From contig CAIKXV010000224.1 in assembly GCA_903831455.1 (NCBI GenBank), forward strand, positions 1 to 40,281: DNA of 40,281 nt, written 5' to 3'. Positions within the stretch are counted from its first letter, which is position 1. Every line of letters starts with the position of its first letter. The position numbers and the translations under genes are program-made. This stretch comes from an uncultured Pseudomonadota bacterium. Lineage in GTDB: Bacteria > Pseudomonadota > Gammaproteobacteria > Burkholderiales > CAIKXV01. The notes beneath the pieces were generated by a model. That model was not told where the DNA came from. It ran no database searches and saw only the letters and a list, made by a program, of their open reading frames with translations. Positions 1 through 8,178 of the stretch are shown one piece after another.

Positions 1-129
1 ACCGTGCTCGACCGAGGACACGCGGGTGGTGAGCATGTCGAGCCGCTCGTGGGTGGAGCGGACGTCGGCGCGGATCGCGCGCAGGTGTTCGAGCACGAGG
101 TCGGTCATGGCGGGGGACAACTCGGTCAT
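1..129 (-). CDS. Partial small coiled-coil protein, second copy (3' end outside window)
   Basis: Read on the minus strand from an ATG at 127-129, this encodes the first 43 residues of a protein that runs out of the window. Its N-terminus (MTELSPAMTDLVLEHLRAIR) is identical to that of the complete gene at 339-620. The only difference seen in these 43 residues is Met for Ala at residue 32. It is the downstream member of a head-to-tail duplication. The family is a common small hypothetical protein made of heptad-like RxD/RLD repeats; no function is known to me. Whether this copy is intact cannot be judged from the window. Confidence 0.6.
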   Translation of the reverse strand, partial: MTELSPAMTDLVLEHLRAIRADVRSTHERLDMLTTRVSSVEHG

Positions 130-173
130 CGCGGGGCCTCGAAGTCTGCGCATGGGCGACTGACGCAGCGACG
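1..173. repeat. Direct repeat, copy A of tandem duplication
   Basis: Bases 1-173 match 492-664 at a constant offset of 491 bp with few mismatches. The match covers the first 43 codons of the coiled-coil gene plus about 44 bp of its upstream flank (both contain GCGGGGCCTCGAAGTCTGCG). Similarity ends near 173/664. The repeat must extend to the left beyond the window. Confidence 0.85.
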
Positions 174-338
174 CTTCAAAAGGGCGCAATTGACAGCATA
201 CCGCGACCGTGCGGGGCCGACGATGCCGGTGTCTCCCGAGGTCTGCTCGTCTGGCGTGTCCGGATACGCCCGGATGCGGGGAGCGGGAGTCCGGTGCCGT
301 CCGGGCCGCGGCGCCTGCGGTGCGCCCGGCCGGAACGG

Positions 339-620
339 TCAGGCGGGCGCGTCGGCGAGGTCCAGCCGGCGCTCGATCCGGTCGAGGCGTTGCTCGACGC
401 GATCCAGTCGGCCGCCCATGTGGGCCATGTCCATGCGAAGCGCGGCCATGTCCATGCGCACGGCGGCGATGTCACCATGCAGCGAGGCGACGCCGTGTTC
501 GACCGAGGACACGCGGGTGGTGAGCGCATCGAGCCGCTCGTGGGTGGAGCGGACGTCGGCGCGGATCGCGCGCAGGTGTTCGAGCACGAGGTCGGTCATG
601 GCGGGGGACAACTCGGTCAT
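339..620 (-). CDS. Small coiled-coil hypothetical protein (93 aa)
   Basis: A 93-residue protein starting at the ATG at 618-620. An upstream extension is possible in frame but loses coiled-coil character and is not shared by the paralogue. After a short conserved N-terminus, the rest is a continuous predicted helix with repeating units (RMDMAALRMDMAHMGG, then RLDRVEQRLDRIERRLD), a heptad pattern typical of a homotypic coiled coil. There is no signal peptide, membrane span or catalytic motif. A nearly identical second copy begins 209 bp downstream (start at 129) and keeps the same 5' flank, so this is a recent tandem duplication. Function unknown; a scaffolding role is only a guess from structure. 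Confidence 0.65.
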   Translation of the reverse strand: MTELSPAMTDLVLEHLRAIRADVRSTHERLDALTTRVSSVEHGVASLHGDIAAVRMDMAALRMDMAHMGGRLDRVEQRLDRIERRLDLADAPA

Positions 621-664
621 CGCGGGGCCTCGAAGTCTGCGGGCAGGTGACTGACGCGGCGACG
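492..664. repeat. Direct repeat, copy B of tandem duplication
   Basis: Partner of 1-173. It contains the 5' half of the complete coiled-coil gene and its 5' flank. Because the upstream flank was copied with the gene, both copies may carry the same transcription and translation signals. Confidence 0.85.
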
Positions 665-1016
665 GTGGGAAACAACCCGGTCGGCAGCATACCGCGTTCC
701 CGCATCGTCGCCCTCCGACGAGACGACCTCCGCCACGACCCCTGCCGGGCCTCGATACAGCCTGCTGCATCACGCAACAGCCCCGGGACAGCCTCTCGGC
801 CCAGCCCCGGAAGAACCCCTCGAAGCTGCCCCCCGATACGACTGGCGAGACGGCCGAACACGTGTCCGCCGCGGCATGTGTCGACGAGCCGGCCGCGCGC
901 CGTGGCCGACGATGCGCCCGAAAGACCTGCGCGCTGCGCAAGGCCGATCCGCTTCCGCCGACCGGACGTGACCGCCGGGATACGCCACACGCATCAGCGC
1001 GCGACGCCGGCCCCGA
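621..1016. other. Intergenic stretch without a recognisable gene
   Basis: About 396 bp between the coiled-coil gene and the ketopantoate-reductase-like gene. The first 44 bp belong to the duplicated flank. Open frames exist on both strands but their products are Arg/Pro-rich shadows with no conserved look. No tRNA, hairpin followed by T-run, or convincing promoter was seen. Confidence 0.5.
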
Positions 1017-2090
1017 TCATTCCAGCACCTTCCAGTCGGCGACCCGGTCGGGCGAGGGCGCGACCTCGCCCCGTTCGACGCGGCGCACGAGCTCGACCAG
1101 TCGCGCATTGACCGGCGCGGCCACGCCGACCTTCGCGCCCTCGGTCACGATCAGGCCGTTCAGGTAGTCGATCTCCGTGCGTCGGCCCTTGCGCATGTCC
1201 TGGCCCATCGACGGGCGCTGCTCGCCGCCGCGATGCTGCGCGAGGCGGATCAGCACGTCCTCGATCTCGGCGAGCGCGTCGGTCGAGCCCTCGCCGGCGC
1301 GCGCGAGCGTCTCGGGCTCGAGGCCCTGCTGCCCCATGATCGCGTAGCCCAGCGCCTGGCCGACGCGCACCGCCTCGGCGCCCAGCGCGATCGAGATGCG
1401 CCGGGTCGGTCGCGCGAGGTCGCGCTCGTTGCCGGTCATGCCGGTGGCGGCCGAAAGCCCATTGCGCATCACGTTGATGATCAGCTTCGACCAGCGCTCG
1501 CCCCAGAGATTGGGCGTGACCTTCGCGCTGTCGGCCGCGCGCAGCAGCGCGGCCACCTGCTCGGCGCGCGGGGTGATGCGTCCGTGCGCCTCGCCCACGC
1601 GATAGACCGTGTGCTGCTCCCCGCCCATGGGGATGTTGCGCTGGACGTGGCCGGGCCGGTCGAGTTCGGCGGCGAGCAGCGACACCGCGCAGCCCAGGGT
1701 GCGGCCCCAGCCGACCACGCTCGCCAGGCGTTCCTCGTTGATCGAGTTCTGAAGCGACACGCAGAAGCCGCCGGTGGCGAGATAGGGGCGGATCAGGTGC
1801 GCGGCCCACTCGGTGTCGTAGGACTTGACCGCGATGAACGCGATGTCCACCGGGCGCTCGCGCGCGAGTTGCTGCACGTCGCACACGTGCAGGATCGGAA
1901 CGTCGACGGTGACCGACTCCGCGGGCGTCATGCCGTCGATCGACAGTCCGCGCGCGCGGACGGTCTCCACATGCTCGGGCCAGGCGTCGATCAGGGTCAC
2001 GTCGTGGCCGGCGCGGCGCATCAGCGCCCCCGCGTAGCCGCCGATGGCGCCGGCGCCCACGAACACGATCCGTGGCGGGTGGGGGTTCAT
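1017..2090 (-). CDS. Ketopantoate reductase (ApbA/PanE)-family oxidoreductase
   Basis: A 357-residue NAD(P)H-dependent 2-dehydropantoate 2-reductase-family enzyme. The Rossmann loop VGAGAIGG is at residues 11-18 and the second substrate/cofactor signature AVKSYDT at 87-93. The C-terminal helical domain carries K202 and N206 in WSKLIINVMRNGL, matching the catalytic Lys and Asn of E. coli PanE. The later segment (RPSMGQDM, then TEIDYLNG) carries the Ser and Glu that bind the substrate in that family. The ATG at 2088-2090 follows an AGGAGG Shine-Dalgarno 9 nt upstream, which fixes the start. It is slightly longer than PanE (about 300 aa). Many such paralogues act on other 2-keto acids, so a role in pantothenate synthesis is not proven. 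It stands alone, divergent from the GT41 gene. Confidence 0.85.
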   Translation of the reverse strand: MNPHPPRIVFVGAGAIGGYAGALMRRAGHDVTLIDAWPEHVETVRARGLSIDGMTPAESVTVDVPILHVCDVQQLARERPVDIAFIAVKSYDTEWAAHLIRPYLATGGFCVSLQNSINEERLASVVGWGRTLGCAVSLLAAELDRPGHVQRNIPMGGEQHTVYRVGEAHGRITPRAEQVAALLRAADSAKVTPNLWGERWSKLIINVMRNGLSAATGMTGNERDLARPTRRISIALGAEAVRVGQALGYAIMGQQGLEPETLARAGEGSTDALAEIEDVLIRLAQHRGGEQRPSMGQDMRKGRRTEIDYLNGLIVTEGAKVGVAAPVNARLVELVRRVERGEVAPSPDRVADWKVLE

Positions 2091-2457
2091 TCGTCGCTGC
2101 CTCCTCGCTGCGGGCCCCGGCGTTCGCGGGGCTTCCCGTCCATTGCCCGTGTCCGGTTGCCCGTACCCGGCTCGGGCCGTGCCCCGGTACCGGGCCGTGT
2201 TCCCGCCGATGGGGTGCCGCGTGTTCGACCGCGCCCGGGTGCGGGACGGAAAGTCCTCCCCGGCACGGGCATTCGCCGTCCCTGCCCGCGCACGCGGCAG
2301 CACGCAGCCACCGCCCGCTCGGGTCGCCCCCGCGCATCCGGCGAGGCGCGTGCCGTGCGCGAACCGTCCTGCCCGGCCCCGGGCGGGCCGCGAAGCGGCG
2401 CCCGACCCGACGCAGGGTACCATCGGTCAACGATCCGCCGCCTGCCTGCCTGCCCCC
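2091..2457. other. Divergent intergenic region
   Basis: 367 bp between two divergently oriented genes, rich in short CCCG/CCGG-type imperfect repeats and including the palindrome CCGGTACCGG. It must hold promoters for both flanking genes, but no clear -35/-10 pair stands out (TACCAT at 2418-2423 is a possible -10 for the plus-strand gene). No further gene is supported. Confidence 0.4.
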
Positions 2458-4620
2458 GTGACCGACCCCCGCGCCCTGCTGCCGCTGCTCGAACTGGCCG
2501 AGGCGGCCGAGCGCATGGGCGAGCTCGAGCGCGCGGTCGCGGCATGGCGTGATCTGTGCGCAGCCGCGCCGCGCGATGCCGCGCTCGCGCTGCGCCTCGG
2601 ACTGGCCGAGTACGCCCTCGGCGACCTGAGGTCGGCCGAAGCCGCGCTCGCGCGCGCGGCGAAGCTCGACCGCCGCAGCGCCGCGCCGCTGGTCAACCTC
2701 GGCCTGGTGCAGAACGCCGCGGGCCGACACGCCGAGGCGACCGCGACGCTGCGGCGCGCGGTTGCCCTCGCGCCCGGTCTGGCGGTCGCGCACCTCAACC
2801 TCGCGCTGGCGCTGTCGGCGGCCGGCGAGCATCGGGCCGCGGTCGACAGCGCGCACCGGGCCTGCGCGCTGGCGCCGGCCGATGCCGAGGCCCAGGCCCT
2901 GCGTGGCAACGTGCTGCACGCGGCCGGCGATCTTCCGGCGGCCGAGGCGGCGTGGCGCGAGGCGCTGGCACTGGGCGCGCCTGCCGCAGGGCTGCTGCAC
3001 AACCTTGCGACCGCGGCGCTGGCCCGAGACCGGGTCGAGGACGCGCTCGCGGGGTATCGCGCCGCGCTCGCGGCCGATCCGGGGTATGCCCCCGCCCGGG
3101 TCAACCTCGGCAACCTGCTGCAGCGCCAGCGCGACCTCGACGGAGCCGAGGCCGAGTTTGCCCGGGTGGTCGAGCACTCGGCGCAGTGGCCCGGCCCGGC
3201 GCTGGAGGCGCGCTACAACCTGGCCAACCTGTGGCGGATGACCGGTCGCCTGCACGAGGCGATCGAGGGCTACCGCGCGGTGCTGCAGGCGCAGCCCGAC
3301 CACCCCGGCGCCGGCAGCAACCTGCTGCTCACGATGAACTATGCCGACCTGCCGCGCGAGGCGTTGCATGCGGCGCACATGGAAGTCGGTGGGCGCCTCT
3401 CGGCCCGCGCCTGCGCGGGCCCCGTCGCGGTACGCGCGGGCGCGGACGACCGCCGCGCCGGCGTTCGCGGCGTGCACGCCCACGCACGGATACCCGGGGT
3501 CGATGCGGGCGCATCCGCGGACCCCATCCGCATCGGGTTCGTGTCCCCCGACCTGCGCGACCACGTGGTGGCCCGCTACGTCGAGCCGCTGTTCGAGCAC
3601 CTGCCTGCGCACGGCTTCGAGGTCACGGCCTACAGCAACCACGCGCGCCCGGACGCCGTGACGGCGCGGCTGCGCGCACGGGCGTCGCGCTGGCGGGACG
3701 TCGTGGCCCTTGGCGACGACGCGCTGCAGGAGACGATTGCGCGCGACCGGATCGACATCCTGGTCGACCTCGCCGGACACACCGATGGCCATCGCCTCGC
3801 GGTCTTCGCCCGTCGCGCCGCCCGGCTGCAGGTGACGATGATCGGTCACATCAACACCACCGGCGTGCCGGCGATGGACGCGCGGGTGACCGACCGCTGG
3901 GTGGAGCCCGAGGGCGGCGACCATGATCGCTGGTACGCCGAGCGACTGCTGCGATTGCCGTCCCCGTTCAGCGCCTGGTGCTTCCGTCCCCCGCCCGAGA
4001 CGCTGCAGGAGCCGGTGTCCGCGACGCCGGCCCTGGGCGGCGAGCCGTTCACGCTGGCCTCGTTCAACAACTGGGCGAAGGTGGGCGAGCGGGTGCTCGA
4101 CCTGTGGATCCGCCTGCTGCAGGCGCTGCCGCAGTCGCGGCTGCTGCTGGCCGCCGTGCCCGAGGGGTCTGCGCGTGCGCGACTGCAGGCCCGTGTCGCC
4201 GGGGCGGGTATTGCCCCCGAGCGGCTGGAGATCCACGGTCCGCTGCCCCCGGCGGCCTTCCGCGCGCTGCACGCGCGAGCCGACCTCGCGCTCGACCCTT
4301 TCCCCTGCAACGGCGGCACGACCACCGTCGACACGCTCTGGACCGGCGTGCCGGTGCTGGCGCTGGAGGGCGAGGGCTATCGCTCGCGCGCGGCCGCCGG
4401 CATCCTGCAGGCCGCAGGGCTGGATGGACTGATCGCGGCGGACGAGGACGGCTACCTCGAGCGCGCGGTCGCGCTGGCCGCCGATCCGGCCGCGCTCGAC
4501 CGGCTGCGTCGCAGCCTGCGCGATCGGCTGGCCGCCTCGCCGCTGCGCGACGAAGCCGGGCACGCGGCGGCGCTGGCGGGCCTGCTGCGCGAGGCGCTGG
4601 CCGGGGTCGATCGCTCCTGA
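2458..4620 (+). CDS. TPR-containing GT41 (SPINDLY/O-GlcNAc transferase-like) glycosyltransferase, copy 1
   Basis: About 720 residues from a proposed GTG at 2458; the open frame continues upstream, so the start is uncertain. Residues 10-300 are roughly eight tetratricopeptide repeats. A linker of about 45 residues follows, then the two-lobed GT41 catalytic region from about residue 356. Visible family marks are GFVSPDLRDH (the His corresponds to His498 of human OGT), LVDLAGHTDGHRL, INTTGVPAMD, FNNWAKV (Lys corresponding to Lys842) and LDPFPCNGGTTTVDTLWTGVP. These enzymes move a sugar from a nucleotide-sugar to Ser/Thr of proteins (GlcNAc or fucose) or, in bacteria, to surface proteins and adhesins. 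There is no signal peptide, so it is cytoplasmic. A second, divergent GT41 lies at 8179-10566. Acceptor and donor cannot be read from the sequence. Confidence 0.88.
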   Translation: MTDPRALLPLLELAEAAERMGELERAVAAWRDLCAAAPRDAALALRLGLAEYALGDLRSAEAALARAAKLDRRSAAPLVNLGLVQNAAGRHAEATATLRRAVALAPGLAVAHLNLALALSAAGEHRAAVDSAHRACALAPADAEAQALRGNVLHAAGDLPAAEAAWREALALGAPAAGLLHNLATAALARDRVEDALAGYRAALAADPGYAPARVNLGNLLQRQRDLDGAEAEFARVVEHSAQWPGPALEARYNLANLWRMTGRLHEAIEGYRAVLQAQPDHPGAGSNLLLTMNYADLPREALHAAHMEVGGRLSARACAGPVAVRAGADDRRAGVRGVHAHARIPGVDAGASADPIRIGFVSPDLRDHVVARYVEPLFEHLPAHGFEVTAYSNHARPDAVTARLRARASRWRDVVALGDDALQETIARDRIDILVDLAGHTDGHRLAVFARRAARLQVTMIGHINTTGVPAMDARVTDRWVEPEGGDHDRWYAERLLRLPSPFSAWCFRPPPETLQEPVSATPALGGEPFTLASFNNWAKVGERVLDLWIRLLQALPQSRLLLAAVPEGSARARLQARVAGAGIAPERLEIHGPLPPAAFRALHARADLALDPFPCNGGTTTVDTLWTGVPVLALEGEGYRSRAAAGILQAAGLDGLIAADEDGYLERAVALAADPAALDRLRRSLRDRLAASPLRDEAGHAAALAGLLREALAGVDRS

Positions 4621-4647
4621 TCGCGAGGCCTTCGCCCCGGGGCCGCC

Positions 4648-5706
4648 CTACAACGCCTCGATGATGGCCGCGGCCATCGCCCGGGTGCCGCCGCTGCCCC
4701 CGAGGTCCGGGGTCAGGCGGTCGTGGCGCTGCAGTACCGAGGTCAGTGCCTGCTCGATGCGGTTGGCGGCGTCCAGTTCGCCGAGATGGCGCAGCATCAT
4801 CACCGCCGACAGGATCATCGCCATCGGGTTGGCGATGTCGCGGCCCGCGATGTCCGGGGCCGTGCCGTGCACCGCCTCGAAGATCGCGCAGCGCTCTCCG
4901 ATGTTCGCGCCCGGGGCCAGCCCCAGCCCGCCGACCAGCCCTGCGCAGAGGTCGGACACGATGTCGCCATACAGGTTGGCGAGCAGCAGGCAGTCGTAGC
5001 GCTCGGGGGCCAGCACCAGTTCCATGCACAGCGCGTCGATCACCCGGTCGCGGACCTCGATGTCCGGGTAGCCCGCCGCCACGCCCTGCGCGGCGCGCAG
5101 GAACAGGCCGTCGGTCATCTTGAGCACGTTGGACTTGTGGGCGATGGCCAGGCGCTTGCGCCCGAGCTTCGTCATCAGTTCGCAGGCAAAGCGCGCGGCC
5201 CGCTCGGTGGCGCCGCGGGTGATCACCTTGACCGCCTCGGCGGTGTCGGCATCGACCATGCGCTCGCGGCCGAGGTAGAGGTCCTCGCTGTTCTCGCGGA
5301 AGATCAGCAGGTCGACGTCCCGGTAGCGCGAAGGCACGGTCGGAAAGCTGCGGATCGGCCGCAGGTTCATGTACAGGTCGAACTCCTTGCGCAGCGCGAT
5401 CGCCACGCTCGGGTAGACGCGGGGCGTTGTCTCCGGACACATCGCGTGCGGGCCGACCTCGATGCGGTAGGGGGTGCCGAAGGGCGTGCCGGTCGGGCCT
5501 TTCAGGGCCACGCCGGTCCGGCCGATCGACTCGAACACCGCCGCCCCCAGCGCCTGCCCGGTCGCCTGCTGGGCTGCCAGCCCGGCGGGCTGCACGTCCC
5601 AGGTGACGGCGACGCCAGCCGCCTCGACGATCGCGCAGGCCGCCGCGGTCACTTCGGGCCCGATGCCGTCGCCCGGGATCAGGGTAATGGGTCTGCTGCC
5701 CGACAT
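4648..5706 (-). CDS. NAD+-type isocitrate dehydrogenase (isocitrate/isopropylmalate dehydrogenase family)
   Basis: A 352-residue beta-decarboxylating dehydrogenase. PGDGIGPEV is at residues 11-19, FRENSEDLY at 136-144 (the Ser sits where IDHs bind or phosphorylate), catalytic Lys in HKSNVLK (K191), and the metal-binding Asp residues in YGDIVSD (D248, D252). The cofactor pocket reads HGTAPDIAG (280-288). Asp285-Ile286 replace the Lys-Tyr of NADP-dependent E. coli Icd, the known signature of NAD+ use. The ATG at 5704-5706 has an AGGAGG 7 nt upstream. Isocitrate is the most likely substrate because of RENSED rather than the isopropylmalate motif, but homoisocitrate or tartrate relatives are not excluded. 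It converges with the GT41 gene, separated by 27 bp. Confidence 0.82.
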   Translation of the reverse strand: MSGSRPITLIPGDGIGPEVTAAACAIVEAAGVAVTWDVQPAGLAAQQATGQALGAAVFESIGRTGVALKGPTGTPFGTPYRIEVGPHAMCPETTPRVYPSVAIALRKEFDLYMNLRPIRSFPTVPSRYRDVDLLIFRENSEDLYLGRERMVDADTAEAVKVITRGATERAARFACELMTKLGRKRLAIAHKSNVLKMTDGLFLRAAQGVAAGYPDIEVRDRVIDALCMELVLAPERYDCLLLANLYGDIVSDLCAGLVGGLGLAPGANIGERCAIFEAVHGTAPDIAGRDIANPMAMILSAVMMLRHLGELDAANRIEQALTSVLQRHDRLTPDLGGSGGTRAMAAAIIEAL

Positions 5707-6052
5707 GCTGTGTCCTCCTGTCTGAAGGCCTGCCTGTGCCGGGCCTCCCCGGTTCGGCACGATCCGCCGCCCGGGAGTGTAGAGCGCGGGCGGGCGACGC
5801 GTCCGGGCCGCGCCGATCCCGGCGGGCGACTCCCGACCCGCCGGCGGGCTGCGGTCACGGTTCCGGATCCGGGCCGTCCACCCCGGTCCGGATGCCGGCG
5901 CCGCGCTCCTACCTTTGGCAGGGTCTTCCCCTGCCCCACGCCTGTCCCCTCCGGCGACCTCGCGGCGGGTCCCGGCCTGCCCGCCCGGGCCGCTCGGGCA
6001 CCGTTTCCCGTGCGCCGACCGGACGCGCGGGACGGTTCCACGGCCCGTGGCC

Positions 6053-6074
6053 GGTGTTGCGGGCATGCAACACC
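6053..6074. promoter_or_regulatory. Inverted repeat upstream of porin promoter (candidate operator)
   Basis: Perfect 8-bp arms GGTGTTGC and GCAACACC around a 6-base centre, about 36 bp upstream of the candidate -35 box. The position fits an activator site. The regulator is unknown. Confidence 0.4.
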
Positions 6075-6109
6075 CGCTCCCCGATGCTGCCGCGAAAACG
6101 TTGCCGTGG

Positions 6110-6139
6110 TTGTGATTTGCCGGGCCGAGTCGGCAGAAT
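6110..6139 (+). promoter_or_regulatory. Candidate sigma-70 promoter for the porin gene
   Basis: TTGTGA at 6110-6115 and CAGAAT at 6134-6139 with an 18-base spacer, each four of six to consensus. The predicted start near 6146 puts the 6147-6164 hairpin at the 5' end and leaves a leader of about 95 nt. Inferred by eye only. Confidence 0.4.
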
Positions 6140-6146
6140 GGCGACA

Positions 6147-6164
6147 CTTCTCAGCGTTGAGAAG
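6147..6164 (+). promoter_or_regulatory. 5'-leader hairpin of porin mRNA
   Basis: Perfect 7-bp stem CTTCTCA/TGAGAAG with a GCGT tetraloop, in the untranslated leader. A 5'-terminal stem-loop is known to stabilise ompA-type messages; a similar role here is inference from position. Confidence 0.45.
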
Positions 6165-6240
6165 CACGGGTGTCGGCGGCAGCAGGTCCAGCGACCTCGC
6201 AGGCCTGCCGACCCACCACTTCGAATCAGGAGGTTTTCTC

Positions 6241-7428
6241 GTGCAAAAGAAACTTCTCGCTGCGGCCGTCGTCTCGGCCTTCGCGGCCCCGGTCGCCTTC
6301 GCGCAGCCGGCGAACGTCACCCTCTACGGCTCCCTGCAGACCGAAATCTTCTCGCTGAAGGGCACCGGCGCCAACGGCAACCCCAACCGCGCGCAGACCA
6401 ACAACATCAGCTCGCCGGGCGTGTTCTTCATCGGCTTCCGCGGCCAGGAGTCCCTGGGCGGCGGTCTGTCGGCGATCTGGCAGATCGAGCAGGGCGCCGC
6501 GGCTGACGGCACCGGCACCAGCAGCACCTGGGGTGGCCGCAACACGTTCCTCGGCCTGTCGGGCGGCTTCGGTCGCGCCTACGTCGGCCTGATGGACAGC
6601 CCGCTCAAGCGCGTGCTCAGCATCAACAACTCGATGCGCAACGGCCTGACCGGCCCGCAGGGCATGAACTCGATCCTGAACAACGGCGACACCTCGGGTG
6701 CCGATCCGTTCGTCTCGTCGGGCGCCGGCAACAACAGCGCGTTCAGCCGCCGCACCGGCAACTCGTTCAACTACGACTCGCCGGTGTTCTCCGGCTTCTC
6801 CGTGCACGCCCAGTACGGCGCGAACGAAGGTCGTGCGCTGACCGTCGCCGGTGGCCAGAACCCCGCCCTGTACGGCCTGTCGGCCATGTACTCGGCCGGC
6901 CCGATCCGCGCCGGCCTCGGCTGGCAGGAGCACAAGGACTACCGCGGCGCCGGCCTGACCGACTCCTCGATGCTTGCCTCGGCCAGCTACACCTCGGGTC
7001 CGTTCATGGTCCAGGGCGCGTACAGCACCCTGAACTACGCGACGGCCGCTTCCGGCGACATCAAGCGCTCGAACTACCTGATCGGCGGCCAGTACTCGAT
7101 GGGTGCCCATCGCTTCCGTGCCCAGTACCAGGTCGCGGGTGACACCAAGGGCGCAGTGGGTGGCCTGACCCCGGCGGGTTCGACCGCGATCGGCAACGTC
7201 GCGATCTTCAACGCCTCGGGTGCCGACACCGGCGCCACCATCTGGCACCTGAACTACGGCTACGCCCTGTCGAAGCGCACGGAAGTCTACGGCTACTACG
7301 GCAAGCTGGACAACGACAACAACGCCCGCGTGAACTTCTCGGGTTCGGCTGCCCTCGGTATCTCGGGCAATGCGCTTCGCGGCATGGATGCCACGTTCTA
7401 CGGCGTGGGCATCGCGCACACCTTCTGA
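6241..7428 (+). CDS. Gram-negative trimeric porin (betaproteobacterial OmpC/Porin_4 type)
   Basis: 395 residues from a GTG at 6241, preceded by a perfect AGGAGG 7 nt upstream, which decides the start. Residues 1-21 are a signal peptide (K3-K4, hydrophobic core, AFA before QP). The mature protein begins with NVTLYGSLQTEIF, the usual first beta-strand of Burkholderiales porins. It continues with alternating aromatic/glycine strands, internal GRAYVGLMDSPLKR (the constriction-loop region) and ends in YGVGIAHTF with the C-terminal Phe used by the BAM complex. It would form a 16-stranded outer-membrane channel for small hydrophilic solutes. Codon use is markedly optimal, suggesting high expression. 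It is monocistronic, with its own promoter region and a strong terminator. Confidence 0.95.
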   Translation: MQKKLLAAAVVSAFAAPVAFAQPANVTLYGSLQTEIFSLKGTGANGNPNRAQTNNISSPGVFFIGFRGQESLGGGLSAIWQIEQGAAADGTGTSSTWGGRNTFLGLSGGFGRAYVGLMDSPLKRVLSINNSMRNGLTGPQGMNSILNNGDTSGADPFVSSGAGNNSAFSRRTGNSFNYDSPVFSGFSVHAQYGANEGRALTVAGGQNPALYGLSAMYSAGPIRAGLGWQEHKDYRGAGLTDSSMLASASYTSGPFMVQGAYSTLNYATAASGDIKRSNYLIGGQYSMGAHRFRAQYQVAGDTKGAVGGLTPAGSTAIGNVAIFNASGADTGATIWHLNYGYALSKRTEVYGYYGKLDNDNNARVNFSGSAALGISGNALRGMDATFYGVGIAHTF

Positions 7429-7455
7429 TCGCCACAAGCGACCCGAAGCGTGACG

Positions 7456-7486
7456 AAACGGGCCCCTTCGGGGGCCCGTTTTTTTT
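7456..7486 (+). terminator. Rho-independent terminator of the porin gene
   Basis: Stem AAACGGGCCCC / GGGGCCCGTTT (11 bp) with a TTCG tetraloop, followed by a run of eight T (7479-7486, partly inside the stem), beginning 27 bp after the porin stop codon. Confidence 0.95.
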
Positions 7487-8178
7487 CGTGTGCCGATGTG
7501 CCGTTTGGCCTCGGCCCGCCGTGGCGCGCCTCGGCGTGCGCGGGTCGCGGCCTCGGGCGGGCATCGGCATCCGCACCGCCCGGCCATGCACGGCATGCGG
7601 TCCACCCTCGGGCACCGCCGGCCCTGGGCGTGCGCGTGGCCGCCCGAGCGGGTTGCGTCGGAGGGCGTTGCCGGACGGCGTCGAGGCGGGCAAGGCGCCG
7701 GGGTTCGCCCGGCCTGGGCGGGTGCGGCTCGCCCACCGTCGGACTCGCCCGGACCTAGGCGGTCCCCCAGACGTCGAGACCCCGGGCGTCGCGCGGCCCG
7801 TTGCCGCGCGTCGGACTCGCAAGGGCGTCCGCGAGCCTGCAGGCGTCGAGTCCATGGGCGCTGCGCGGTGCATGCCGAGGGGTGCTGCAGATGGTCCGTG
7901 CCACCTGGGCCTCATGGCCGACGGGACGAAACGACAACGGGGGTTGACCCGACACTGGCCGAGACGTGGGTATCGCGCCTTCGGGCCGCGGGCGGGGAGC
8001 GGTGACTGCACCGTCGGTGGAGGCCCCGGTGCGCGCAGCCGGCACAGCCGGTGTACCCTGCGCGCGGATCGGCCCGCCCGCCGTGGTCTCGGGCGGCGCA
8101 GTGCCCGCTGCCCCGTGGTGGGAGTCGCTGCCGATCGTCGCCGACCGACCGGATTGCCTGCCCCTTGAGGCTTGCCTC
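7487..8178. other. Long intergenic region without a supported gene
   Basis: About 690 bp between the porin terminator and the second GT41 gene. Frames on both strands are open for long stretches only because of the GC content. No homologous-looking product, tRNA or repeat array was seen. TTGACC at 7944-7949 is a possible -35 but lacks a good -10. The downstream coding frame is open back to 7966, so part of this stretch could be an N-terminal extension of the GT41 protein. Confidence 0.45.

Larger units (their letters stand above)
5707..6240. other. Divergent regulatory region upstream of porin and IDH
   Basis: 534 bp between divergent genes, without a supported coding region. It holds a candidate porin promoter (6110-6139), an inverted repeat GGTGTTGC-N6-GCAACACC at 6053-6074 just upstream of that promoter, and a second hairpin CTTCTCA-GCGT-TGAGAAG at 6147-6164 that would lie at the very 5' end of the porin mRNA. 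Confidence 0.6.

Noticed and set aside
2091-2457. N-terminal extension of the GT41 protein back to 2044
   Set aside because: The extra residues are Arg/Pro-rich, would overlap the divergent KPR start, and do not resemble TPRs.
994-4563. Very long minus-strand open frame of about 1189 codons across the KPR and GT41 genes
   Set aside because: Arg/Ala-rich shadow caused by high GC; it overlaps two well-supported genes in other frames.
7944-7972. TTGACC-based promoter upstream of the second GT41 gene
   Set aside because: No acceptable -10 hexamer at 16-19 bp spacing.
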